Part shown: in pieces, positions 1-8,465 of the stretch
Position numbering within the stretch: the first letter of the stretch is position 1
Layout: each line of letters begins with the position of its first letter
Source of the DNA: CAYVVD01 sp964454975
Lineage (GTDB): Bacteria > Bacteroidota > Ignavibacteria > Kapaibacteriales > UBA2268
Reading direction: 5' to 3'
Length of the DNA: 64,000 nt
NCBI GenBank assembly: GCA_964454975.1
Contig: CAYVVD010000009.1
Location: 60,395 to 124,394, forward strand
Translations under genes and position numbers: made by a program
Notes under the pieces: model-generated
What the model saw: only the letters and a program-made list of their open reading frames with translations
Told to the model about the DNA's origin: nothing
The model's database searches: none

Positions 1-353
1 TTACTTAATTCCCGCAGCGACTCCGAAATTTGAAAGAAAAATCTGATAATCCTCTGCATAGCGCAATTCATTGCAATTATAGGCATGATGTCCGCCGGTT
101 TAGAAGGTTGAATTCCGCAATTAACTACATTTTACTCGTGTACTTAATTCGAGTGGTTTAATATGTAAGCATTATTTTTGCTAAGTACTTTTATTTCCCG
201 CGATGGCCAGTCTGCCACTCGAAATACCCGGAGACAGGCAAACAGGCATAAGAATACCCCGGCTTCTTAGTCAAATTGTGCGTTTTAAGCGCAGCAGTAA
301 CTAAGTCATACTATTCAGGTGATGTTGATTTTGTAGTAATTGGAGCCAGACTC

Positions 354-385
354 CATGCCTGTCATTCTCGCGAAAGCGGGAATCT
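354..385 (-). repeat. small palindromic dispersed repeat, copy 1
   Basis: The core reads cgcgaaagcgggaat, next to gtcatt on one side and ctgg on the other. Nearly the same sequence, reverse-complemented, recurs at 1066-1098. The core can fold into a short GC-rich hairpin. Sequences of this kind (a palindromic 'gtcattcccgcgaaagcgggaat' type) are common intergenic repeats in many bacterial genomes. Mobilisation by a REP-type transposase is possible but none is seen here. Confidence 0.75.
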
Positions 386-685
386 GGTTCAACACCGCGG
401 GATAAAAATCGCATTTTATCCACAGAATGATAACAGAGGTAAAGTATGATACAACCTCTGGAATGGACGCTGCTTTCATCCTGTCCGAAGGCCTTCAGCC
501 CGAATACTTTAAAGATAAAGGAGCAAAAAATAACAGGACGCAAATGTGCATGCAATAAATAATAATTGCATACGTTAAGATTTTATAGTACATAGAAAAT
601 ATAAAACGCCCATTGTCAATATAATGCTGACTAAAGAGGATCGTAATGATGAATAACTATTTACAAATCATTCTTAAGAGGAAAA

Positions 686-1006
686 ATGAAACTATATTTA
701 ATTGGGAAAATGGCTTCTGTGTTGGATTTCAGGAAGTCGCACATATTTATTCTCGTCAAAAAATGGATTAATAAACATCCATTCAGAAAAATCAACAAAA
801 GATTTGACATAAACTACTTTAGAGTCTTAGCAAATCTCATTTTTAATTATTCGGAAACATTTTACTGGGCAGAGGAAATTTTATTTCTGCTCAAAACAGG
901 ATTCAATGTCGTTGCATTATTTCGACTTATTTTTAATCTTCGGCATGTCTTTATAAACGGTATTTACCGAATAATGCAGGCGCTAAGGAGTTTTAAAATT
1001 AGATGA
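686..1006 (+). CDS. doubtful small hypothetical protein (106 aa)
   Basis: A 106-residue frame rich in Phe, Ile, Lys and Arg, with no recognisable domain. An AAGAGG stretch four bases before the ATG resembles a ribosome binding site, the only positive sign. A second short frame (646-771, 41 residues) also has an AAAGAGG-type sequence in front and overlaps it in another phase, so this may be the frameshifted remains of one gene. The AT-rich sequence and the position between two inverted repeats make chance openness plausible. I cannot assign a function, and existence as a gene is uncertain. Confidence 0.22.
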   Translation: MKLYLIGKMASVLDFRKSHIFILVKKWINKHPFRKINKRFDINYFRVLANLIFNYSETFYWAEEILFLLKTGFNVVALFRLIFNLRHVFINGIYRIMQALRSFKIR

Positions 1007-1065
1007 AATGTGTTGGTTTTATGTTTAATATTTTTCCTGCGGGCTCACTATTGGTTCAGGTTACA

Positions 1066-1098
1066 CCAGATTCCCGCTTTTCGCGGGAATGACAGGCG
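1066..1098 (+). repeat. small palindromic dispersed repeat, copy 2 (inverted relative to copy 1)
   Basis: The element starts ccagattcccgctttt, followed by cgcgggaatgacaggc. It matches the reverse complement of copy 1 except for about two positions. It sits 31 bases beyond the stop codon of the glycosyltransferase gene that ends at 1129 on the minus strand, so it could act as a transcript-end hairpin. The two copies bracket about 680 bp containing the doubtful 106-residue frame. Confidence 0.75.
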
Positions 1099-1128
1099 CG
1101 GTGTACTCTTGTTGGTGCGGATTGTATA

Positions 1129-2073
1129 TTAACGCATCAGATTTCTGAAGGCGGTTATCGCCTCATGCACGGGTATGGATTTGATGTTCTCAACGCCATC
1201 CTTCGATTTTAGTACGATGTATCGGCTGTTGAGCGGATGGAACTTATTGTAGAAGTGTTTTATGTTGCTGTAGAGTGCAAGCAATTGCTTGTCAAATGCA
1301 GCAGAAACGTGTACGATTGATGTATCCGGTGTAACTACGCAGTCGCTTTGCTCCACAATTGCGAATACATCCTCGAATCGCCGGGGCCTGAAAACTTTCC
1401 CGCTGCCTGCCTCCAGGACAATACTTTCAGCCCGGGTCGTGTCCCCAGGTGCAGAGCTTATTAGAATGTCGTAATCTGTAGAAAATTCTTTGATGAACTC
1501 CACCCAGTTTGCATCATACCACATCTTGGATTCCTTGCTCGCAGAGATGTTAATAAGAAGTCGCCTGCCGGGAATAATTCCCTTGAGAAATTCAGCGGCG
1601 TATTTTTTTGAGTCATCTGACGGGAACAGTTCCGGCTGCAGGTTTTCACCCGGATCAAATCCGGTAATACGCAGGGCATCCAGGCATAATTCAGTGAATT
1701 GCCTGCTTTTTGTATCCCGTGGTATGTGTATATCGAAGTGCTCCTTGCCATCAGGATTATGCCCTACCTTTGTTTCCGCCCTCAACATGTTTGCAATCAG
1801 CCCGCTTTCACCTGATGGATGGTCTTTGGGGTCAATCAAATAATCAAAATTGTGCTTTCGCAGTTCAAAGAAGAGTTTTGCCAGCTTCAGCGGGCTTTTG
1901 TCCCATACATAAATTTCTGTAAGCCGGGGATTGTTATTGAGTATCTCGAAGTTGTGCTTGCCGGCAAGGACGTAAATCTCCGCACCTGGGATGTTCTCCT
2001 TTGCAGCCCGGAACATAGGTGTAGCGAGTATCATGTCGCCATACCTGCCGAGCTGCACAAAAAGGATTTTCAT
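1129..2073 (-). CDS. glycosyltransferase family 9 (heptosyltransferase-like)
   Basis: GT-B type glycosyltransferase of family 9, the group of the ADP-heptose:LPS heptosyltransferases. Members add sugars to lipopolysaccharide core or other surface glycans at the inner face of the cytoplasmic membrane. The 314 residues are a normal length. The N-terminal Rossmann start (MKILFVQLGRYGDMILATP) has the family Gly-Asp-Met/Ile-Leu pattern, and the C-terminal donor-binding half has the hallmark TPDTSIVHVSAA near residues 250-262. It is the third glycosyltransferase of the operon; its ATG overlaps the TGA of the upstream gene by four bases, indicating translational coupling. The exact donor and acceptor cannot be read from sequence, and heptose is only one option. 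Confidence 0.9.
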   Translation of the reverse strand: MKILFVQLGRYGDMILATPMFRAAKENIPGAEIYVLAGKHNFEILNNNPRLTEIYVWDKSPLKLAKLFFELRKHNFDYLIDPKDHPSGESGLIANMLRAETKVGHNPDGKEHFDIHIPRDTKSRQFTELCLDALRITGFDPGENLQPELFPSDDSKKYAAEFLKGIIPGRRLLINISASKESKMWYDANWVEFIKEFSTDYDILISSAPGDTTRAESIVLEAGSGKVFRPRRFEDVFAIVEQSDCVVTPDTSIVHVSAAFDKQLLALYSNIKHFYNKFHPLNSRYIVLKSKDGVENIKSIPVHEAITAFRNLMR

Positions 2074-3167
2074 GCTGAGTACCCGGTTTCTTTAATAAGG
2101 CTAAGTATTGCCTCGTATGCCTCTGTGGGTGTGATGTCCTTAATGCTCCCGGTCGCTGTTTTTAACGTTCGCGAAGGTGATTTATAAGGGTACCATGGAA
2201 TGCCGGTTATATCCTGGCGGGAAACATCAAAAAAAGCTACACATGGAATTTGCCTTGCAGCCGCAATGTGTACAGCAGCCGTGTCCGGCGTGATAATCAT
2301 CCCGCAGTTTGCAAGCATTGCGGCATATTCATGGAATGATTCCGCAGGCGGAGCTACTTTAATTCCGGTTCCACTGGCAATCTCAGCAACCTCGCTATTG
2401 TAATCAGGAGTATGGAAAAGCAAAATTTCATACCCCATGTTTTCCTTAATTCGCCTGATTAGCTCAATGTTATTGTCCGACCCCCAATATTTGGACGGAT
2501 TTGATCCCGCGAGGTTAATCCCTATCGGTTTCCCTGCCGGGCTGCCAAGTTTTTTAAAAGCCTGTTCTGATTCTTCATCGTTGATAAAATATTCAGGAGA
2601 TAGATTAGACTCACGGGGGTCTATGTCAAACGGTTTGAGCAATTCTGCCGTACGCTCGATAATATGGTGTTCCTGATTGTCGAGCTGCTGCACGAGATGG
2701 GAATAGGCATAAGAGTTTTCCTTATTGATGCCTACCGAATACATCGCACCGGAAAAACGCACCGCTATGGATGCGCTTGCCGAGGGGTTGTCGTACATAT
2801 CCACCACTACGTGGTACCTGTTTTGCTTCATTTTCCGGATCAGCGACAGAACAGACGCAGGGGATTTCCTGTAAACAAGAATATTATTTACATACTGTTT
2901 AACAGGCGGGTGGGCGGCATAGTTCTTTTCGGAGAGCAAAATGTCTATCTGGGCATCTGGCAGCCTTTTGCGAAGCTCGCGGATAATAGGGATGGAGATA
3001 ATTAAATCACCTATGCGGTCGTGCCGGACAAGCAAGATACGCTTGCTTTCGGATGTGAACAGTTTTCGCCGCTCATATACAAATGTTTTTGCACGGCGGT
3101 CCTCCAGCAGGCTGATTACAATCCTTCGGAAGAGTATTTCAATCTTTTTTAATATCCGGTTTGCCAT
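2070..3167 (-). CDS. glycosyltransferase family 9 (heptosyltransferase-like)
   Basis: Second family-9 glycosyltransferase of the cluster, 365 residues. The acceptor-side domain opens about 40 residues in with RILLVRHDRIGDLIISIP, the GT9 signature with the conserved Gly-Asp. The donor-side domain carries INLAGSNPSKYW and later ITPDTAAVHIAAA, equivalent to the nucleotide-sugar binding loop of WaaC/WaaF-like enzymes. The basic N-terminal 40 residues are predicted to lie along the membrane surface, an inference. The start codon shares one base with the stop codon of the upstream family member (TAATG), and the stop overlaps the next start. Probable job: sequential sugar transfer in LPS or glycolipid assembly. 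Confidence 0.9.
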   Translation of the reverse strand: MANRILKKIEILFRRIVISLLEDRRAKTFVYERRKLFTSESKRILLVRHDRIGDLIISIPIIRELRKRLPDAQIDILLSEKNYAAHPPVKQYVNNILVYRKSPASVLSLIRKMKQNRYHVVVDMYDNPSASASIAVRFSGAMYSVGINKENSYAYSHLVQQLDNQEHHIIERTAELLKPFDIDPRESNLSPEYFINDEESEQAFKKLGSPAGKPIGINLAGSNPSKYWGSDNNIELIRRIKENMGYEILLFHTPDYNSEVAEIASGTGIKVAPPAESFHEYAAMLANCGMIITPDTAAVHIAAARQIPCVAFFDVSRQDITGIPWYPYKSPSRTLKTATGSIKDITPTEAYEAILSLIKETGYSA

Positions 3168-4351
3168 TATAGCAGCTCTATATAAAATTTGTCAAATTCT
3201 TCTATAACCTGTTCAGGCTTAATGTCTGCAACAATTCCCTTTGGGTTTGCATGTATCGAAACATACTTAACGCCCCATGGATGCCAGTATTCAATATTCC
3301 TGATGTGCCCCGCGGCAAGTGTGATAACAGGCGTCCCGACAGCAGCGGCAAGATGCACAATCCCTGTATCCGGTGTGAAAATCAATTTCGCCCTTCGGAC
3401 AATTTCTGCAGATTCATGAATGTGGCTTACGGGAGGTGTTTGTTCAAAACTGCCCTTGCTGTTTTCTTCCCTGGCAAGAAGCTGCGCCATTTCATCTGCG
3501 AGGTATTGCTCTTGTTTCAGGTAAAGAGGCAAAACAGTAACATCATAATTCCGGATTATGTGCCTTGTAAATTCGATGTATTTTTCACTTTGCCAACAAT
3601 TTGCCGCCCTTCTTACAGTAAGATTTACTACTATGAACGGCCTACCCTGCAATATTGAAAGCCTTTCATCAACTAAAGGGATAAATTTTTTGTCGATAAA
3701 CATATATGGGCCGGGGTAATCTATATCACCATCATTATCGAATGTTTGGATTGCAAAATCCCTGATTCTCTCCCATTCGCTCTTCAAATCAGGGCTGACC
3801 TTCGCATTTACATTAAAGAAAACATGCTTCTTCCCACTAACGGAAAAAATGCATTTGTACCCCTTGGGTGAAATAAAATTTAAATAGAAGCCAACAATGG
3901 TCAAGTTATTTACTTTGGCATTCAGAATAACATCATACCTCTTTTTACGGAGCTTTTTAAAAAGCTTAAAGTCCGGAGCAGTCTTATCACCGGTAATATA
4001 TATATTGTTTATATATTCATCATGGCTGATAACTGCTTTGTTATTATCGGAGGCAACAACATCAAGTTCAATATCCGGGTTAAGCAGCTTAACATACTTG
4101 AAAAAGGGCATTGTGCAGTACATATCACCAATTACATCATTTCTTATAATCAATACCCTTCCGGCATTTTTGAGATTTATCTTTCCAACAGGCTCATGAT
4201 TGTCAACAAACAGCCTGATTAAAGAGATTATACCTTTCTTGATGAATCTCTCAAGAGGCTTAAAAGGACGGCTTTTACCAAGTTCTTTTCTTCCGGTTTC
4301 AATTTCTTTCTTTTTAATCTCTTCTTTTGACCGGAATTCAGACACTGGCAC
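3167..4351 (-). CDS. glycosyltransferase family 9 with basic N-terminal extension
   Basis: First of three family-9 glycosyltransferases, 394 residues. The catalytic part begins near residue 65 with RVLIIRNDVIGDMYCTMP and contains FTPDTGIVHLAAAVGTPVI near residue 325. These are the acceptor and donor-domain signatures of heptosyltransferase-like enzymes. About 60 Lys/Arg/Glu-rich residues precede the domain and may be a membrane-surface anchor. The start chosen is a GTG that overlaps the end of the nitrilase gene by 14 bases; no ATG lies before the catalytic domain, so the extension looks genuine but its exact start is open. The order nitrilase - GT9 - GT9 - GT9 with overlaps implies one transcript. 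Confidence 0.88.
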   Translation of the reverse strand: MPVSEFRSKEEIKKKEIETGRKELGKSRPFKPLERFIKKGIISLIRLFVDNHEPVGKINLKNAGRVLIIRNDVIGDMYCTMPFFKYVKLLNPDIELDVVASDNNKAVISHDEYINNIYITGDKTAPDFKLFKKLRKKRYDVILNAKVNNLTIVGFYLNFISPKGYKCIFSVSGKKHVFFNVNAKVSPDLKSEWERIRDFAIQTFDNDGDIDYPGPYMFIDKKFIPLVDERLSILQGRPFIVVNLTVRRAANCWQSEKYIEFTRHIIRNYDVTVLPLYLKQEQYLADEMAQLLAREENSKGSFEQTPPVSHIHESAEIVRRAKLIFTPDTGIVHLAAAVGTPVITLAAGHIRNIEYWHPWGVKYVSIHANPKGIVADIKPEQVIEEFDKFYIELL

Positions 4352-5303
4352 CCTTTTCTATATTAGATTGATTTTTTGTATTGACATTCAGGGTGAATAT
4401 ATCCGGTCTGGAGTAATGGCCTGTTGTATCGAGTGTAAGGATTTCTTCGAGCCTGGAGTCTGGATCAAACTCAGAGTAGATTATTTCGCCATCAAAATTT
4501 TGCTCTGCGATTATGGATGTATCCGGTGCTATCACGCATGAACCGCCCTTTTGCAGCATACCGCCATCAACCTCCATTGAATCGAGTAAATCAGTCGCTG
4601 CAGGGTACTTTCTTCCATGAGAATTTATTCCATCAATCGTATCAGACTTGCTTAGAAGGCCCCCGGATGCAATTACGAAACAACGGCCTTCGAATGCATA
4701 GTGCTGTGAAGAAAGCAGGTGTAATTCATGTACAGTAGGCCAGAGAGCTGCATGAATCGCCTCATTTTGCCGGTGCATGTATATTCTTGCTGCCGGCATC
4801 CAGTGCTCCCAGCAAATCAACCCGCCAATAACTCCGTGAGTTGTTTTAATTGCTTCAAGCGTTGAACCATCGCCCATTCCCCAGACGAGTCTTTCAGTAT
4901 ATGTCGGAACAAGTTTGCGATGCTTTGCAAATTCGCCCGTTTCTCCGTTAAAGTAAAATATCGAATTATAGATAGTGCCGCCATCAAGTTCATTGGCGCC
5001 AATCAGCACAATCAGTTTTAGTTCATCAATTAAACTTTTCAATATATTGAATTGTGGGCTTCCAACAACGATAGAATTTTCATGCAGGGCTTTAAAGATA
5101 TTTTTTGCTGATTTTTCGCCCCACATAGCGGCTTTTGGAGCGTAGTCGAACCAGATTGGATAGCCGGGGAGCCATGTTTCGGGGAATAGAATTAATTCGG
5201 CGCCGCTTTGCTGTGCAGCGTACATTAGCCCGGCAGCCTTGTTTATGCTTTCCTCAAGATTCAGGAAAACGGGAGGCGATTGCACTGCGGCAACTTTAAT
5301 CAT
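4338..5303 (-). CDS. nitrilase (carbon-nitrogen hydrolase superfamily, branch 1)
   Basis: Hydrolyses a nitrile to the acid and ammonia, or a related C-N substrate, in the cytoplasm. The Glu-Lys-Cys triad is visible: Glu42 in LFPETWLPGYP, Lys130 in KHRKLVPTYTER and Cys164 in GLICWEHWMP. The CWEH context is the signature of true nitrilases rather than amidases. These numbers use the ATG at 5303, which I prefer to a TTG two codons earlier; they match the usual nitrilase numbering, and 321 residues is normal. It is the first gene of an operon with three GT9 glycosyltransferases, overlapping the next by 14 bases. The physiological substrate is unknown, and a link to glycan assembly is unexplained. 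Confidence 0.92.
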   Translation of the reverse strand: MIKVAAVQSPPVFLNLEESINKAAGLMYAAQQSGAELILFPETWLPGYPIWFDYAPKAAMWGEKSAKNIFKALHENSIVVGSPQFNILKSLIDELKLIVLIGANELDGGTIYNSIFYFNGETGEFAKHRKLVPTYTERLVWGMGDGSTLEAIKTTHGVIGGLICWEHWMPAARIYMHRQNEAIHAALWPTVHELHLLSSQHYAFEGRCFVIASGGLLSKSDTIDGINSHGRKYPAATDLLDSMEVDGGMLQKGGSCVIAPDTSIIAEQNFDGEIIYSEFDPDSRLEEILTLDTTGHYSRPDIFTLNVNTKNQSNIEKGASV

Positions 5304-5403
5304 TTGCAATTCCGCTCTGCTTAAACTTTTAAATTATCGCTTTTTCAAATCTTCTCAAAGTTGGATATATTAGCTCTCGGTTGATTTAAGATATGAGATT
5401 GAA

Positions 5404-6678
5404 ATGAAAATATTGCTTATCGGTAGTGGGGGCAGGGAGCACGCCCTTGCGAGAACGCTTGTAAAAACAAATTCCGGTGTAGAACTGTTCTGTGCGTCGG
5501 GCAATCCTGGTATTTTGAATTATGCACAGAAAGCTAACTTAAATATTTCGGATTTTAACGATATAATCCGCTTTTGCAGGCAGGAAATCATTGAGCTTGT
5601 TATTCCCGGGCCGGAGCAGCCGCTTGCAGAGGGAATAGCTGATGAATTGATTGATGCAGGAATACTCGTATTTGGCCCTGTAAAAGGAGCAGCATTGCTG
5701 GAATCCTCTAAGGCATTTGCCAAGGAGTTTATGCGGGAATTCAATATCCCTACGGCTGCTTATGGCAATTTCAGTAAAGAAAAGCCGGATTCAGCTCACA
5801 AATTCATCGAAGAGAAGAAAAAGCCGGTAGTGCTGAAAGCAAGCGGACTTGCTGCAGGCAAAGGTGTAATCATTCCCGAAAGCCGCGTGGAGGCGCATGT
5901 AAAGCTGGATGAGATATTTGAAGGGAAATTCGGAGATGCAGGGGACAATGTTGTAATAGAGGAGTTCATGGAAGGCGAGGAAGCCTCTGTGCTTGCTGTA
6001 TGCGATGGCGATTCATTTGTTACGCTGATTCCATCACAGGACTACAAGCGCGCTTATAGCGGTGACCGCGGTCCAAATACCGGTGGCATGGGAGCTTACG
6101 CACCGGCGCCGATTGTGGATGATGCCCTGCTTGCTAAAGTTGAAAAACTGATACTGTATCCTGCAATCGAAGGGATGAAAAAGCGCGGCACGCCTTTCAC
6201 CGGATGCCTCTATGCGGGATTGATGATTAAAGGCAGAGAGCCAAAAGTGGTAGAATTCAACGTCCGCTTTGGCGACCCTGAAACACAAGCTGTGCTGACA
6301 TTATTCGACGGTGATTTTGCCGGATTGCTCCACAGCGCAGCAAAAGGAAATCTTGATAAAAACAAATGCTCATTCATGAGCGGAGCATTTGCGACCACAG
6401 TTATTCTCGCATCCGAAGGCTACCCGGATAAATACGGGAAAGGCTTCACAATTACCGGCATTGAGCAGGCAGAAGAAGCAGGCGCAATAGTTTATCATGC
6501 CGGAACCAGGGAAGAGAATGGGAAAATAATATCATCAGGAGGGCGTGTGCTTGCAGTAACTGGTGTTGGCGATAGCATAAAAGAATCTATAAGCAATGCA
6601 TATCAATATTGCGGTATGATAGACTTCGAGAACAAGTACAACCGGAAGGACATCGGGTACAGAGCTGTTGAGCTATGA
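5404..6678 (+). CDS. purD: phosphoribosylamine-glycine ligase (GARS)
   Basis: Second step of de novo purine synthesis: 5-phosphoribosylamine + glycine + ATP gives GAR. The 424 residues show the N domain starting MKILLIGSGGREHALA and the family signature around GNPGI. The ATP-grasp core follows (KASGLAAGKGV near residue 148, DYKRAYSGDRGPNTGGMGAY near residues 217-236) with the metal-binding FNVRFGDPETQ near residue 278. Length and all motifs are complete. The gene is divergent from the nitrilase operon across about 100 bp, and its TGA overlaps the ATG of the next gene, so the two are probably co-transcribed. Confidence 0.97.
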   Translation: MKILLIGSGGREHALARTLVKTNSGVELFCASGNPGILNYAQKANLNISDFNDIIRFCRQEIIELVIPGPEQPLAEGIADELIDAGILVFGPVKGAALLESSKAFAKEFMREFNIPTAAYGNFSKEKPDSAHKFIEEKKKPVVLKASGLAAGKGVIIPESRVEAHVKLDEIFEGKFGDAGDNVVIEEFMEGEEASVLAVCDGDSFVTLIPSQDYKRAYSGDRGPNTGGMGAYAPAPIVDDALLAKVEKLILYPAIEGMKKRGTPFTGCLYAGLMIKGREPKVVEFNVRFGDPETQAVLTLFDGDFAGLLHSAAKGNLDKNKCSFMSGAFATTVILASEGYPDKYGKGFTITGIEQAEEAGAIVYHAGTREENGKIISSGGRVLAVTGVGDSIKESISNAYQYCGMIDFENKYNRKDIGYRAVEL

Positions 6679-7082
6679 AAAATCACATGCACATAGTAAT
6701 ATATGACGGTGGGTGCGGTGTGTGCACACGAATGGCGCAGTGGCTTGCCCGGATTGATAAGAATAATTCCATGCTAATCATACCGGGCTTTGATGCCGGC
6801 GATTACCTGGAAAAGTTTTATGTACCTACCGGAATGACTGAAAAAACACTTGTGCTTATTGATATCAATGGGAATGTGTATTACTACGCCCGTAGCATAT
6901 TTGAGATTATGAAGCGATTGCCCGATTTCTTGGGTTTTGCGGGAAAACTTCTTGCTAATAATTTTTTTGCGGCAATGTTCAAACCGGTCTATTTGCTTTT
7001 TGCCCGCAACAGGAGAAGAATATCACTAATGCTTGGCATGGACGCCTGCAAAGTTGATTTTACACCTGAGCAATCTGAGTAA
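6675..7082 (+). CDS. DCC-family thiol-disulfide oxidoreductase-like protein (DUF393)
   Basis: Small 135-residue protein of the DCC/DUF393 family, named for the Asp-x-Cys-x-x-Cys near the N-terminus, seen here as YDGGCGVCTRMAQWL. The rest follows the family pattern, including RSIFEIMKRLP around residue 75 and a hydrophobic C-terminal third ending in a basic RNRRR segment. A thioredoxin-like redox role is proposed for the family, but biochemical evidence is thin. Translation appears coupled to purD through an ATGA overlap, although no purine role is known. Its 3' end overlaps the convergent M16 gene by 23 bases. Confidence 0.85.
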   Translation: MKNHMHIVIYDGGCGVCTRMAQWLARIDKNNSMLIIPGFDAGDYLEKFYVPTGMTEKTLVLIDINGNVYYYARSIFEIMKRLPDFLGFAGKLLANNFFAAMFKPVYLLFARNRRRISLMLGMDACKVDFTPEQSE

Positions 7083-8424
7083 TCTCCCCGGCGATGCTGC
7101 ATTCGAACATATCACCAAATCCTGATAATTCTTTTTTCAACTCATTCCCGTTCCCTGCCGCAGCTATTGTAATTGACTCCGGGTTGAAGTACTTTCTGCC
7201 GGTTTCCCTTAGCTCTTCGATGCCGATTCCGGACAGATGCCTGAAATAATTATCAAAAAAGTCCTGCCGGAGGCCAAATACGGCAATGGTGTTCAAAAAG
7301 CCGCCTACCTGGGCGGGTGTTTCGATGCTACGGACGAAAGAACCCATCATATACATCCTTGCCTGGGTAAGCTCATTCTCTTCGATGTCGCCTTCGCCTA
7401 TCCGCCGGATTTCGGCAAGGATGGTGTCAATAGCATCACGAATGTTCGCATTGCTGATGTTTGTGCTGATTTTTATCGCCGATGCCTGTTTCATCGCAGC
7501 CACAGCAGAATGAACGCCGTAAGTATATCCTTTTTTCTCGCGCAGTATGTAATTCAACCGGGAGAGGAAATAACCACCGAATATTATATTCAGCAGCTGC
7601 AAGGCAGCATAATCGGGATTGTCCCTGCCTATTGCAGGAAATGCCGCCATGAGTGTACTTTGGCGCGCCGCTTCAAAATTTGATATAACAACTTTTCTTC
7701 CGGGCTGTGGCATGAAATGATTATCAACAACCCTATTGCTGTTGAGCTTAATGTTGCTAAGCTTATCAAGCAGATTATCTCTTTCAAAACTGCCGGATAT
7801 AACGGCAATCGCAGGACTTTTTATCAATCTGTCATGCCAGTCAGTACAGGCATTATCGTTCATCCCGGCGATTGATTCAAGCGTCCCGTCTGCAGGGATT
7901 GAATATTGGTGCCCCCGGTAATAACACGCAAAAAGTGCCTGCTTTGCCAGGTAATTTGTATCGGCGTATTCCTGCATGAGATCAGCAGTTTTTTCTTTGC
8001 GAAGCCTGTCAATTTCTTCACTACTGAATGCCGGTTCAAGGATACAGTCGTTAAGTAATTCTATACCTGCCCCCGATAGTTCCCCAAGAACTTTCAGGCT
8101 CATACCGGCATAATCAAGATTAGCCTTTCCACCTATGCTCCCACCGAGATTATCAGCGACTTCTGAAACTTCTTTTGCGCTACGGGATTTTGTACCACGC
8201 CTTAGCATTGTTGTTGAAAATGACGACAAACCAGGATTTGTGTCATTAGCGCTGCCAGTAAGATAATTCAATTTCAAGTGAATCAGCGGTTGTTCATTAT
8301 TCTCGTGAATGTAACATTCCAAGCCGTTATCCAGTGTAAGCAAGCGGTATTCAGGGAATTTAAAATCGGGATTTTTGCCTGAAACCGGCGGTTTTGTATA
8401 GTCAGGTGAAAATTTGTTATCCAT
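7060..8424 (-). CDS. M16 peptidase family protein lacking the zinc motif (probably inactive subunit)
   Basis: A 454-residue protein with two M16 (pitrilysin/processing-peptidase) domains. The N-terminal domain has the family frame (LDNGLECYI near residue 30, then a stretch ending MLRRGTKSRS). However, the His-x-x-Glu-His that should precede the Arg-Gly-Thr is replaced by Ser-Phe-Ser-Thr-Thr, so no zinc site is formed. The C-terminal domain retains GGYFLSRLNYILREKKGYTY, the substrate-binding Arg/Tyr region that typifies the partner subunit of dimeric M16 enzymes. There is no signal peptide. Such proteins usually pair with an active M16 peptidase, and none is encoded next to it. It may bind or present peptides; the function is inferred. 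Confidence 0.88.
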   Translation of the reverse strand: MDNKFSPDYTKPPVSGKNPDFKFPEYRLLTLDNGLECYIHENNEQPLIHLKLNYLTGSANDTNPGLSSFSTTMLRRGTKSRSAKEVSEVADNLGGSIGGKANLDYAGMSLKVLGELSGAGIELLNDCILEPAFSSEEIDRLRKEKTADLMQEYADTNYLAKQALFACYYRGHQYSIPADGTLESIAGMNDNACTDWHDRLIKSPAIAVISGSFERDNLLDKLSNIKLNSNRVVDNHFMPQPGRKVVISNFEAARQSTLMAAFPAIGRDNPDYAALQLLNIIFGGYFLSRLNYILREKKGYTYGVHSAVAAMKQASAIKISTNISNANIRDAIDTILAEIRRIGEGDIEENELTQARMYMMGSFVRSIETPAQVGGFLNTIAVFGLRQDFFDNYFRHLSGIGIEELRETGRKYFNPESITIAAAGNGNELKKELSGFGDMFECSIAGEITQIAQV

Positions 8425-8465
8425 AATTATATAAATATTCTTCCATTTATTTCGTATTTAGAAAT

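Larger units (their letters stand above)
1..1128. other. gene-poor stretch at the left edge
   Basis: No convincing gene is visible over about 1.1 kb. The first 100 bases are open on the minus strand in two frames: one ends with a TAA at the very first bases of the window, the other runs off the edge. The end of a neighbouring gene may therefore lie just outside, but the two readings cannot be separated. The stretch carries two opposite-facing copies of a palindromic repeat (about 354-385 and 1066-1098) and one doubtful reading frame (686-1006). It contains no tRNA-like or rRNA-like sequence that I can recognise. Confidence 0.5.

Noticed and set aside
1..100. Possible end or start of a minus-strand gene at the left edge
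   Set aside because: Two frames are open over 100 bases with equal plausibility and only one would continue outside the window; too short to call.
301..555. 84-residue minus-strand open frame
   Set aside because: It runs through the palindromic repeat, has no domain, and its residues are biased as expected from repeat sequence; better explained as intergenic DNA.
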